DNA of 64,000 bases from Bacteroidales bacterium (lineage in GTDB: Bacteria; Bacteroidota; Bacteroidia; Bacteroidales; UBA932). The DNA lies in assembly GCA_017437755.1 (NCBI GenBank), contig JAFRXI010000068.1:32266-96265 (forward strand). The letters run 5' to 3'. A model generated the notes under the pieces. That model worked only from the letters and a program-made list of their open reading frames with translations. It did not search any database and was not told where the DNA came from. This document shows positions 16,489 through 24,254 of the stretch, in pieces. Each line of letters starts with the position of its first letter. The stretch's first letter is position 1. Made by a program: the position numbers and the translations under genes.

Positions 16489-16537
16489 ATGACTTTGAAT
16501 AATGTTTAGTGAATTCTAATTAGAAGTGCAACACACT

Positions 16538-16630
16538 TCAAAAGTCAAAATTAAATAATTGTTTACAATATTCCAAAGGCGTCCTGTAACCGAGAGACTT
16601 ACTGGGCCAGTGGTTAAATATCCATTCAAT
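16538..16630 (-). pseudogene. Transposase C-terminal remnant (IS30-like integrase end)
   Basis: The minus strand encodes IFNHWPSKSLGYRTPLEYC, which matches the strongly conserved tail of DDE transposases (typically NxRPRKxLGYKTPxE). An in-frame TAG lies immediately upstream, and after the local TGA the same frame gives SVLHF, resembling the VALHF-type terminus. No catalytic core, inverted repeats or full element remain, so this is a decayed scrap left by an insertion sequence. Confidence 0.55.
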
Positions 16631-16671
16631 CTAAGCAAGCTTCTAATTGCCAACTTATATCAGGTTAATGG

Positions 16672-16749
16672 TTAGTCTTTGTTATACAAATCCTTCCAGA
16701 CTTCATTATCACAATCGTGTAGCTTTAGCGTCTGTAGGGAGAGAGACAT
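16672..16749 (-). pseudogene. Stray C-terminus of a paralogue of the lipoprotein at 33925-34983
   Basis: The minus strand reads LSLQTLKLHDCDNEVWKDLYN then stops; the C-terminus of the intact lipoprotein at 33925-34983 reads LSLQTLKLHDLDNEVWKDLYN. The DNA is also closely similar over about 65 bases. The upstream frame is closed by a TAG 3 codons before the fragment's Met, so only the last ~25 codons survive, in the opposite orientation and 17 kb away. Confidence 0.75.
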
Positions 16750-16777
16750 CTCACGGCACTATTAGCTTAGTATCGCA

Positions 16778-16799
16778 GCCGGAATATACAAACTCCGGC
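16778..16799. repeat. Small dispersed hairpin, left copy
   Basis: GCCGGA-ATATACAAAC-TCCGGC forms a 6 bp stem with a 10-base loop. The same loop start (ATATAC) and stem extension occur at 37725-37752, followed in both places by a GCGCTGCG-type segment. Confidence 0.5.
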
Positions 16800-16800
16800 A

Positions 16801-16861
16801 GCAACTGATCAAGCGCTGCGCGTGGCTAGATGTAGATGCTCGCTGGCGCTTGATCAGTTGC
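16801..16861. repeat. Perfect 16 bp inverted repeat
   Basis: GCAACTGATCAAGCGC at 16801-16816 is perfectly complementary to 16846-16861, with a 29-base spacer. It lies 9 bases beyond the stop of the minus-strand membrane-protein gene. There is no T-run, so it is not a standard terminator; it may be a remnant of a mobile-element end or a stem that stabilises the 3' end. Confidence 0.75.
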
Positions 16862-16870
16862 CATGAGTTA

Positions 16871-17797
16871 TCACTCAAAATGTCTATTAGAGACTTTTCC
16901 CCGTATTAGATCTGAAATGTATCTATTTGGTAGATCAACATCCCCATACGAAAGCACGACAATACCTTTTTCTTGATTGAAAAGAAGACGCCCCTTTATC
17001 TTGTTTTTTCTCCCTTGTTTGTATGAGAAATACACCGTTGAGTCCTCAATTGAGACATCTTGGTAATAGTCTTGCTTCCACTTGATCTTATCAAGAATCT
17101 TCTCATATTGTTGTGTAGAACCACTACTACTCCAATATTCTAATTTACAAAATTTATTATCGTAGAAGCATACTTGAAAACCATCAAACGTGTATTCCAA
17201 ACTACTATTTACCGTTCGTAATGACAAATACGTATCAACTTTCGAGTTCAACGGATATTCTACATAATCAAGTACATAATATGAACCTTCAAGTCTATCA
17301 AGGACCTTTTTCTTTGACGTTTTGTATAACTTGAAATTGAAAAATAAATGCTCATGCACACGATTCGTGAGCAATATTACAACCCCTATTATTACAAATA
17401 AGCCAAGTTCTAGGAAACTTATAAACGAAAAATCACCTCCTACTGCTACAGTTATCCCTAGAAAAATAAAAAAGCATAATCCTAAAATGATTAATAAAAA
17501 GAAAATAGGGAAAAGTAACCAGCATTCAATATAAATAATCATTAGTTCTTTCCAACGCCATTTCGCCTTTTTTAAGAAAGATATGTTCCATGGATTCCTC
17601 GTTTCTGATGATACGCAATAACAGCCCAAGGGAACTATAGGTAGAAATAATAACGAAATAAAAAGATACATGACATCTTTCCTATAATATTTTCCGCCTA
17701 TCATCTCTGATTGAAGCAAAGTTGTACCTGTTCCTAACCATCTCCTAATCTTCAATGGGGTCTTGCCTTCAAAACCAATATAGTTATAATCTGCCAT
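16871..17797 (-). CDS. Hypothetical multi-pass membrane protein
   Basis: This 308-residue protein has an N-terminal soluble stretch, then hydrophobic segments at about residues 44-62, 88-112 and 124-145 (three to four helices), and a C-terminal soluble domain of about 150 residues rich in Tyr and Lys that probably faces the cytoplasm. No family motif is recognised. The gene is AT-rich and stands alone on the minus strand, with the perfect inverted repeat just past its stop. It starts at a good ATG (17797). The domain after the helices contains many aromatic residues, as in membrane-associated PH-like domains, but that is a guess. Confidence 0.55.
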   Translation of the reverse strand: MADYNYIGFEGKTPLKIRRWLGTGTTLLQSEMIGGKYYRKDVMYLFISLLFLPIVPLGCYCVSSETRNPWNISFLKKAKWRWKELMIIYIECWLLFPIFFLLIILGLCFFIFLGITVAVGGDFSFISFLELGLFVIIGVVILLTNRVHEHLFFNFKLYKTSKKKVLDRLEGSYYVLDYVEYPLNSKVDTYLSLRTVNSSLEYTFDGFQVCFYDNKFCKLEYWSSSGSTQQYEKILDKIKWKQDYYQDVSIEDSTVYFSYKQGRKNKIKGRLLFNQEKGIVVLSYGDVDLPNRYISDLIRGKVSNRHFE

Positions 17798-17880
17798 TCT
17801 AAATAAATGTTGAACCTGTCCTATGCGTTACAATTAGTTTCAATTCCATAAACAACATCGGAAATTATCTCGAACGACAG

Positions 17881-18171
17881 TTATAATCTTCCTTCCTGTT
17901 TCATGTCGTAATGCTGCTTGCAGTAGCCGGAATATTTGGCAGGACGAGAACACCTTGAACCAGCTTTTGTTATTGCCTTACATTGAGGCACGCCCGGAGT
18001 TTTAGCCTGATGCACATTACAATACCTACTGTTCTTAAGCGCCGTATTCTTGCATCGTGTTCCTTTCTTGGTTATCGCTTCGCACCTATGGGTGTTTTCA
18101 GTCTGAGTCGGTTGACTCTGAGCAGGAAATCCGACAAGAAGGATGGCGGAAATGAGTAGAATATACAACAT
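17881..18171 (-). CDS. Small secreted protein with two Cys/His metal-binding-like repeats
   Basis: The 96-residue product has a signal peptide (about residues 1-20, cleavage near AQSQP). It is followed by two copies of the pattern C-x-A-I-T-x2-G-x-R-C-...-Y-C-x2-H (residues about 30-54 and 63-86), joined by a short linker. The spacing of Cys and His suggests zinc-binding knuckles of the DUF5763-like kind found in many Bacteroidota secreted proteins. Function is unknown. The two repeats are about 60% identical, indicating internal duplication. It is transcribed in the same direction as the neighbouring membrane and transglycosylase genes but with spacing of nearly 100 bases either side. Confidence 0.65.
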   Translation of the reverse strand: MLYILLISAILLVGFPAQSQPTQTENTHRCEAITKKGTRCKNTALKNSRYCNVHQAKTPGVPQCKAITKAGSRCSRPAKYSGYCKQHYDMKQEGRL

Positions 18172-18268
18172 TTTACAATTGAAATGCTTAAGGTCGTTAA
18201 TGTAAAACAGTATTTGGAGGCTTTTGCAAATATAACTTATTTAGTGACAATAATGATATAGTCCTGAA

Positions 18269-18940
18269 TTATTTGAGATTATCACCTTTATATGCAATCA
18301 ATGCCACCATGCTTCGCCGGGAGGACATGTGGGTGTTTACCCAGTCAGGGGTGCGATGCAACGGACTGGGGAGGCAGCATGCAAGGGATGAGGCGTCGGC
18401 CATGGTAAGTTCCGATGCCGGGATACTGAAATAGTGCCTTGCGGCTGCCTCAAAGCCGTAAATCCCAGGGCCGGTCTCCGCTACGTTCAGATACACTTCA
18501 AGGATACGCTCCTTCCCCCAAAGTTTCTCTATCAGCACTGTGAAGTAAGTTTCAATACCTTTTCTTATCCATGTATCGGTGCACCATGTGAAGCAATTCT
18601 TGGCCGTTTGCTGGGAGATCGTACTGCATCCCCTGATCGGGGTGCCTTCACTCAAGTGATGCCTACTCATTCTGGCGATTTCTTCGAAGTCAAAACCGTT
18701 GTGGGAGTAGAAGTTATTATCCTCAGCAGCTATCACAGCGGCAATCATTTCCGGCGAGATATCTTCAATAGGCATCCAGATACGTTTCGGTTTAAGACCA
18801 TAAAGCACGGCCCTTTTTATCATCAGCGGTGTGGTCCTCACAGGGATGTACCTGTAAACCGCAACCATCAGAAGACTTCCAGCAATAAATCCGACCGGAA
18901 GACATACAAGTATGATTGTCAGGACCTTACGCAGCATCAT
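18269..18940 (-). CDS. mtgA: Monofunctional peptidoglycan glycosyltransferase
   Basis: The 223-residue protein is a GT51 transglycosylase without a transpeptidase domain. It has one N-terminal membrane anchor (about residues 7-30) and the family motifs AAEDNNFYSHNGFD (catalytic Glu near residue 72), GCSTISQQTAKN, KERILEVYLNVAETGPGIYG and AARHYF. It polymerises lipid II into glycan strands on the outer face of the inner membrane. Length is normal for MtgA. The start overlaps the stop of the WG-repeat lipoprotein gene (ATGA), so the two are coupled. Base composition is closer to the core genome than most island genes, and it may be a core gene embedded in the variable region. Confidence 0.9.
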   Translation of the reverse strand: MMLRKVLTIILVCLPVGFIAGSLLMVAVYRYIPVRTTPLMIKRAVLYGLKPKRIWMPIEDISPEMIAAVIAAEDNNFYSHNGFDFEEIARMSRHHLSEGTPIRGCSTISQQTAKNCFTWCTDTWIRKGIETYFTVLIEKLWGKERILEVYLNVAETGPGIYGFEAAARHYFSIPASELTMADASSLACCLPSPLHRTPDWVNTHMSSRRSMVALIAYKGDNLK

Positions 18941-19869
18941 TTCATTACCTCTCCCTTTTCGTTCAGGATGACCTCGGAGTAGCTGTCCAGAAGAAGGGCC
19001 CTGAACATCTTCCGGTCGACAGCCTTGATATTGGCATATAACGGTTCCGTCAGTCTTTTGCAGTTATGGTCCATAAGTCCGCATCGGCCTCCAACCCTGT
19101 ACTTGAACAATCCTGTATTGACAGGAATGTTCACGAACTGGATTTCACCGTCCCGGTTCTCGTATCGCTGGGTCTCGTCATATGTGAGAGATGTGATACT
19201 GTCCAGGACAAAGGAATTCAGAACCTTCCCGTCATATCCCACCTGTAAGCGCACCCCTGCCTTTGAAACTATTGCATATTCCTTGAACGCGGAGACATCG
19301 TCGTATACGGGTTGGATAAGCCATTCCCCTTCATTGTCAATCACACCGCATTTACCGGTACTATCTGCCACTACGCAATGGCCTTGATCAAACACGAAAC
19401 TACTTAGTGGATTGCCGTGATACGGATAATTGAATTCTATGACAGTCTCGCCTTTATGGTTGATAAATCCTATCATGCCGTTGCTCTGCACGGCGGCAAG
19501 TCCCTCGGAGAATACCCATGCCCTGCGGTACTTTGCCGGGATGGCAATCTCTCCCGTGTACATGTTATAGTAACCACGCTTGTCCTCGGAACAGAACACA
19601 GCCAGCGAATCCCTGGTGGATGCCTGCGTCCAATCGAGTTTGATGTCCTTGATCGTTTTCCTACCTGTGGTCTCGTTCTTTATTGTGACCTTCCCGTCCG
19701 AGGTTTTTATGGCAACAAGGTCGTCATTCCTAAGAAGGCCGTCCTCTATGACGCGGTGTTCGATCTTCTTCTCATCATGGCCGCAGCCGATTATCAGCGA
19801 GGAGACCGTTACAAGGCCTATGAATCCCCAGGCAGAGATGCCGATTACAAGTTTGCAGAGTGTTTTCAT
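18937..19869 (-). CDS. WG-repeat lipoprotein
   Basis: The 310-residue protein starts with a lipoprotein signal (MKTLCKLVIGISAWGF..., lipobox SLIIGC near residue 29). Several WG/KWG-type beta repeats follow, for example FSEGLAAVQSNGMIGFINHKG and GKCGVIDNEGEWLIQPVYDD. Such repeats build beta-propeller-like surfaces that bind other proteins or cell-wall parts. The frame extends upstream with TTG, but the ATG at 19869 begins the signal sequence. Translational overlap with mtgA suggests it could work with the transglycosylase at the cell envelope; this is inference. The last repeats are divergent. Confidence 0.75.
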   Translation of the reverse strand: MKTLCKLVIGISAWGFIGLVTVSSLIIGCGHDEKKIEHRVIEDGLLRNDDLVAIKTSDGKVTIKNETTGRKTIKDIKLDWTQASTRDSLAVFCSEDKRGYYNMYTGEIAIPAKYRRAWVFSEGLAAVQSNGMIGFINHKGETVIEFNYPYHGNPLSSFVFDQGHCVVADSTGKCGVIDNEGEWLIQPVYDDVSAFKEYAIVSKAGVRLQVGYDGKVLNSFVLDSITSLTYDETQRYENRDGEIQFVNIPVNTGLFKYRVGGRCGLMDHNCKRLTEPLYANIKAVDRKMFRALLLDSYSEVILNEKGEVMK

Positions 19870-20057
19870 GGTGTTTATCAATTTGGTTTCCGTATGCAAA
19901 AATCCGCATTTCAAGTGGTTCCAGCAAGGATTTTAACCGCCTTTGTACCAAGTGGAAAAGGACTGTATGAAACGTCTGCTGCCATGGGATTTCGTACAGT
20001 ATTCAGCGATTTCATACAAACTATCATTCCTCCTGTCCGTATAAGGAATTATTCAAT

Positions 20058-20065
20058 TATCTTTG
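20058..20065 (+). promoter_or_regulatory. -7 box of the LytTR operon
   Basis: TATCTTTG matches TAnnTTTG exactly and ends 10 bases before the ATG at 20076, leaving almost no 5' leader. A -33 element is not evident. Confidence 0.4.
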
Positions 20066-20075
20066 TCATTGGACT

Positions 20076-20447
20076 ATGCCTGCCTTCATCGTAATATCAA
20101 AAGGGACCGAACTTCTCCGCATCCCGGTGGAGAGATTGGTCTATATCTCGGCTGAGGGCAACTATTCCCATGTGGTGACACAGGATAACCGGAAGACGAT
20201 GGTATCCTTCCAGCTCGGGCAGCTTGAGGACCTGATTGGCGACCAGCTCGGGGATTCAGGCGGAAACCTGGTGAGACTTGGGCGAGGGCTGATTATCAAT
20301 ACCGATTTTGTATTTTCAATAGACATAACCCTTCAGCGGCTGGTACTGTCCGACTGCGCCGGCTGCTACCATGAACTGACCGCCTCGCGGGAGGTCCTGG
20401 TGAAACTGAAGGCTTATGTAGAAGCAACACACAGAGACAATGGCTAA
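20076..20447 (+). CDS. Stand-alone LytTR DNA-binding protein
   Basis: The 123-residue product is little more than a LytTR domain: LLRIPVERLVYISAEGNYSHVV (about residues 12-33), then FQLGQLEDLI, then LVRLGRGLIINTDFVFSIDI (about 64-83) and a final strand pair. It lacks a receiver domain, so it is a single-domain regulator of the kind that controls a neighbouring membrane partner in LytTR regulatory systems. The downstream gene overlaps it by 8 bases and encodes a single-pass membrane protein, supporting a regulator/partner pair, although the usual LytTR inhibitor is a multi-helix protein. Confidence 0.85.
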   Translation: MPAFIVISKGTELLRIPVERLVYISAEGNYSHVVTQDNRKTMVSFQLGQLEDLIGDQLGDSGGNLVRLGRGLIINTDFVFSIDITLQRLVLSDCAGCYHELTASREVLVKLKAYVEATHRDNG

Positions 20448-21324
20448 AAAGAATTCCATAGAACTTCAAGACGACGAGTTCCGGGTGATCGGGAAGCCTT
20501 CAGCGCCAGAAGTGGACAGTAAGGCCAAGAGCCGGAATCTCTGGATTTCCATCCTGTCGCTAATCCTTGTTGCAGGGATTGGTGCCATAATCATTTTAAA
20601 GTGGCCTAAAGAAGTACCAGAGAATCCTAATGACGGAATTTTCGAGAACAATCCAGAGGTGGTTATTCAAGGTAGTAAGCCAACCCCGTTGGGCAGTCAG
20701 ACCGATAAGTCATACACGGAGAAGATAGACACCATCATCAATGATGTCATACTTTCTCTTTACATCCCTCATAATGCAACCCCGGAGCTTACTCTGGGTG
20801 TTCCGGATAGAGCCGACAAAAGTATCATATTTGCCGCTCAGGCGGCTGATATACGTAAGGATAACAGGAAGATTCTTGGAGCATTCGTGCTTAAGGGTGA
20901 GCCCTTGGCCTGGGGGCTTTCCAAAAAGGGCTTTTGCGCCATAATCGACAGCGTTGTCACTGTAGGTGTCAGCGAGAATTCTCCCCTGTTCGAGGAAGCT
21001 ACAGAGAAGGATGGGTATTTTTTTCGCCAATTCCCGTTGGTGGATAACGGTACTCTTGTCGAGAATGAGCCCAAGAACAAGACAATGAGGAAGGCACTTT
21101 GCTCACGTGCCGGACAAATCTTTGTCGCGGTAAGTGAATCTGACGAGTCATTTCACGATTTCTCGCAAGCGTTAATAGACCTCGGCGTAGAAAATGCTAT
21201 CTACCTGGTGGGTAGCCATTCTTCCTTTGGGTGGTTCATTGATGCAAATGGTACAAAGACTCTCTTTGCACCAGATGTGCATAGAGGGACCTATAAGAAC
21301 GAGAATTACATTATTTGGAGATAG
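20440..21324 (+). CDS. Membrane-anchored protein with decayed NAGPA-like domain
   Basis: The 294-residue protein has a cytoplasmic N-terminus (about 34 residues), one membrane helix (about 34-53) and an extracytoplasmic domain. The latter resembles phosphodiester glycosidases in order of elements: GAFVLKGEPLAWG, FFRQFPLVDNG, MRKALCSRAGQIFVAV, FSQALIDLGVENAIYLVGS, SSFGWFID. Where active members have DGGGS (as at 14283-15179) this one has YLVGSHSS, so catalysis is probably lost. It overlaps the LytTR gene by 8 bases. I infer a sensor or partner role for the regulator rather than enzymatic work. The fold assignment is a judgement by pattern only. Confidence 0.6.
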   Translation: MAKKNSIELQDDEFRVIGKPSAPEVDSKAKSRNLWISILSLILVAGIGAIIILKWPKEVPENPNDGIFENNPEVVIQGSKPTPLGSQTDKSYTEKIDTIINDVILSLYIPHNATPELTLGVPDRADKSIIFAAQAADIRKDNRKILGAFVLKGEPLAWGLSKKGFCAIIDSVVTVGVSENSPLFEEATEKDGYFFRQFPLVDNGTLVENEPKNKTMRKALCSRAGQIFVAVSESDESFHDFSQALIDLGVENAIYLVGSHSSFGWFIDANGTKTLFAPDVHRGTYKNENYIIWR

Positions 21325-21388
21325 CATCTTCCCATAATATATAAGTTTGGTTCAATGACACAAGCATCCTTAATCATTATACAATACG

Positions 21389-21619
21389 ATGAAGAAATGG
21401 ACTAAAATTGCAATTACAATAGCCATCGTTCTGATACTAGTCACCATTAATACTATTAGAAAGATGTTCTTTGATTATTCTGATGATGGATATCAAGTGA
21501 TTACAATTGTATATGTACTAGGGTGTGCTCTACTACCGTGGATTTGGTTGAAAAGAGGTGGAAAAGAGGCGGTTCCGAACGAGACAACAAACGATTCAAT
21601 GAAAAATCGAATCAATTAA
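21389..21619 (+). CDS. Small two-helix membrane protein
   Basis: This 76-residue product has two hydrophobic helices (about residues 7-23 and 37-55) with a short acidic loop between them, and a charged, Asn-rich C-terminal tail. No family is recognised. It starts 64 bases after the LytTR partner gene and ends 4 bases before the next gene, so it is likely cotranscribed with the larger membrane protein at 21624. The AT-rich codon use fits the island. It could be an immunity-type or accessory membrane protein, but nothing in the sequence decides this. Confidence 0.5.
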   Translation: MKKWTKIAITIAIVLILVTINTIRKMFFDYSDDGYQVITIVYVLGCALLPWIWLKRGGKEAVPNETTNDSMKNRIN

Positions 21620-21623
21620 AGAT

Positions 21624-23048
21624 ATGCCAAGAATTGAACCCGTTAAAGAGAATAAAAGTTCTCTAATGAACAAGAATGGCTATGATGAGTTTATTCTCGC
21701 AGAACTGAGAGAGAAATGCCATCCTAAGAATTTCATGCAGCCATATGACTTTGAAAAGGTGAATATTGCCAATGAGTTGTATTCGATGTTATTAAAGGAG
21801 AGTATTCCTTCGGAAGATCTTTATAGTATCAGACGTCGAGCAATTAATGAATTGGGGATATCAATAGATACTACTGTTATCTTCGATGAGTTGTCATCTA
21901 TTTGCAATCCTGAAAACTTTATGCAACCATATGATGCTGTGAAAGTTAGTATTGCTAACAAACTATATTCAAGGATTTTGGAGAATAAATCTAATGTATT
22001 CGAATTAGAAAAAATCAGAAAAGAAGCGATAAAGGATGGAATCATTGAGGAGAAGGATCTGAATGATGGAGAACAGATAAGAATAATTGGTGTATGGAAT
22101 TATCAAAATGGCAAGCTTATCAGATTAGTACAAAGGGATAATAACACCGTTTTTTATTTAGAGACAGGGAATGATAATGATTGGAATCAGCTATCACTTT
22201 TAAAGTTCATAAAAGAAGATATTCAGTTTTTAGCGCAGTTTATTGAGGATAATGCAATTGACCACAAGGTAGATTATCAGATATCTCGAGTGGATTCCTC
22301 GCTGCAAGTATTATTGGATGGCAATATAATTTGTAGATATTCTTCTATCATTCTAAATTGGGAACTCGCAAAGTATACAATAGAAGATACGACTGATAAA
22401 TCTATCCCTAATAATGTGACAGAAGTAGAATCTTTGTTCTATAAAAATAATGAACAAAACCAACATGGAAAAGATGAGATAGAGCATTCTCAGGATGGTA
22501 ATAAGGAGCTTCAAAGAGTAGCATTGGTATTCGTATTAGTTTTAGTAGTCTGTATGGTGTTAGGGAGAGCGGTTAATAATGAGTCTTCCAATTCGTATAA
22601 TGATACTATGATTCAGAATACAAATAGTATTCTATCAACAAGAACAACAACACAGTACTCGATTTTATATCCTTTTAATTGGAGAGTGAAAGAAAAGCCA
22701 GACTCAATATCCGATGTTTATATTGGAGCTGAAGGTGGGGATATCGGCTTTACAATCCTCTATTTTGACAGTGGCTATAGTATCGATCGTGTTAACAGTG
22801 ATGGTCTTAAGAGCATGAGAAAAGCTGGCATGAGCGTCGTTTCAAATGACAAGGTATCAATCAATGGATACTCTGGCTATAAAACTGTTTATGATTTCTC
22901 CTTTAATGAAACTGACTGTAGACAGATTTCATACACAATCAAAAATGGTAAGACTGTGTATAACATAAAATTTGGAAACAATAGATATATTATTGACCAG
23001 AATTTGGAATTGATCGAGAAGATAATCAACTCATTCAATATTAATTAG
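21624..23048 (+). CDS. Membrane protein with duplicated NFMQPYD region and C-terminal PsbP/DUF1795-like domain
   Basis: The 474-residue protein has an internal duplication near its N-terminus: two ~40-residue units containing NFMQPYDxxKVxIANxLYS (about residues 35-55 and 95-115). After a middle region of unknown type comes one membrane helix (about 298-316). The C-terminal part (about 345-474), with YSILYPFNWRVKEKP, IGFTILYF, GYSGYKTVYDFSF and a closing helix KIINSFNI, looks like the PsbP/DUF1795 beta fold that often binds ligands outside the cell. Function is unknown. It begins 4 bases after the small membrane protein. A coupled mini-ORF and a MORN protein follow. Confidence 0.6.
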   Translation: MPRIEPVKENKSSLMNKNGYDEFILAELREKCHPKNFMQPYDFEKVNIANELYSMLLKESIPSEDLYSIRRRAINELGISIDTTVIFDELSSICNPENFMQPYDAVKVSIANKLYSRILENKSNVFELEKIRKEAIKDGIIEEKDLNDGEQIRIIGVWNYQNGKLIRLVQRDNNTVFYLETGNDNDWNQLSLLKFIKEDIQFLAQFIEDNAIDHKVDYQISRVDSSLQVLLDGNIICRYSSIILNWELAKYTIEDTTDKSIPNNVTEVESLFYKNNEQNQHGKDEIEHSQDGNKELQRVALVFVLVLVVCMVLGRAVNNESSNSYNDTMIQNTNSILSTRTTTQYSILYPFNWRVKEKPDSISDVYIGAEGGDIGFTILYFDSGYSIDRVNSDGLKSMRKAGMSVVSNDKVSINGYSGYKTVYDFSFNETDCRQISYTIKNGKTVYNIKFGNNRYIIDQNLELIEKIINSFNIN

Positions 23049-23077
23049 ATCGGCAATCAATTCCGGAATCATAAAGC

Positions 23078-23212
23078 ATGTTGTCCACAGAAACCTCATA
23101 TATATATGAAGTTGGCGCATTATTCTTTATTCTTTGGGGAAAAGTCATCAAGCCACTACGCATCGTAAGCACTGAAGAAACCTACTTTGAAAATCTAAGG
23201 CCATTAAAATGA
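23078..23212 (+). CDS. 44-residue ORF coupled to the MORN-repeat gene
   Basis: An ATG at 23078 opens a frame of 44 residues with a short hydrophobic segment (VGALFFILWG) and a charged tail ending ENLRPLK. Its TGA overlaps the ATG of the MORN-repeat gene as ATGA, the typical arrangement of translationally coupled genes in this window. The product is too short for family assignment; it could be a small membrane peptide or a leader that sets translation of the next gene. Confidence 0.5.
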   Translation: MLSTETSYIYEVGALFFILWGKVIKPLRIVSTEETYFENLRPLK

Positions 23213-24225
23213 GTAGAATTGAAAACATATTAAAGTTGATATTAATACTGCTGATCATTGGCGGCATATGCTATTTTGTCACACGCCCAGATCCATTTTA
23301 TTCTCCTTTCCCCGAGAATGGTCGTGGTATTAAATATTTTCAAGCTAATGGTATCCCTATCGAGTATTCTGATAAGGGCTCATATTATAGATCAGCCTTC
23401 TATAGAGATGGAGTACCCGATCCTGATAGCTTGGCTATAGATTATTATCTTACTGGTCAGAAAAAGGCTGAAGGTTATATTATTTCCGAAAACCCTGATG
23501 TCTTTAATGGTGACAGGATTACCTACTACAAGAGCGGTCAGATTGAAAGTAAACAGACCTTCAAAGCGGGAGTCCCTTCTAGTAATAAGTATTCTTATGA
23601 AGAGGATGGGAGGATATCTAGCATTATTGAATTCAAAAAAGGGAGAAAGAACGGTAATCACACCATATATAACAATGGTAAAAAAAGCCATGTGTTATAC
23701 TACAAAGATGATATCTTATGGCATGAGACTTACTATTATCCTAATGGACGGATAATGGTTCGGCATACATATAAAGATTCTAATCAAGAAAAAATGGCTG
23801 TAGTGGAGTATTATGAATCAGGTCGTATTAAGATGAAAGCAACTGTAGTCAAGGATCCGAGTTCGAATACTTATAAAGCTGTTGGAGATGTGTATAATTA
23901 TGACGAGAAGGGGCGCTTAATGATAACGAACTATGATCCAAAACCAACGACGGAACAATCTTCCTCATATACATCATCTGACTCAAGGATGACCACTAGA
24001 AAGTCAACCTGGGATAGAGGGTATGATTATGGCTATGATGCGGGTTATGAGGATGCATGGAACGCTAATGGCGCCTGGGCCAGTTATAACAGTTCAGGAA
24101 AGGGTGGAGAATTCCTTGACGGATACACTAGTGGATATGAGGATGGATATAACGACGGGAAGGACGATAGAAAAAGAAGTCGAAACAAGGATGACGAGGA
24201 TGATGACGAGATTGAAGAATTATAA
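23209..24225 (+). CDS. Membrane-anchored MORN-repeat (YwqK-like) protein
   Basis: The 338-residue protein has an N-terminal helix (about residues 7-27) followed by a series of MORN_2/YwqK-type units (about 38-240), each with a YY.(S/N)G.I pattern such as YYKSGQIESKQTF, YYPNGRIMVRHTY and YYESGRIKMKATV. It ends with a Gly/Tyr/Asp-rich repeat region (GYDYGYDAGYEDA..., GYTSGYEDGYNDG) and a strongly acidic and basic tail. YwqK proteins are antitoxin-like in some systems, but in Bacteroidota such proteins are mostly of unknown function. It is coupled to a 44-residue ORF upstream and followed after 29 bases by the next membrane gene. Confidence 0.7.
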   Translation: MSRIENILKLILILLIIGGICYFVTRPDPFYSPFPENGRGIKYFQANGIPIEYSDKGSYYRSAFYRDGVPDPDSLAIDYYLTGQKKAEGYIISENPDVFNGDRITYYKSGQIESKQTFKAGVPSSNKYSYEEDGRISSIIEFKKGRKNGNHTIYNNGKKSHVLYYKDDILWHETYYYPNGRIMVRHTYKDSNQEKMAVVEYYESGRIKMKATVVKDPSSNTYKAVGDVYNYDEKGRLMITNYDPKPTTEQSSSYTSSDSRMTTRKSTWDRGYDYGYDAGYEDAWNANGAWASYNSSGKGGEFLDGYTSGYEDGYNDGKDDRKRSRNKDDEDDDEIEEL

Positions 24226-24254
24226 ATGTTTCTTAGATTGCGAAAAAGTTATAG

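Noticed and set aside
14283-21324. Treating the two phosphodiester-glycosidase-like proteins as recent duplicates
   Set aside because: They share only the general order of elements; sequence identity is too low and the second lacks the catalytic box.
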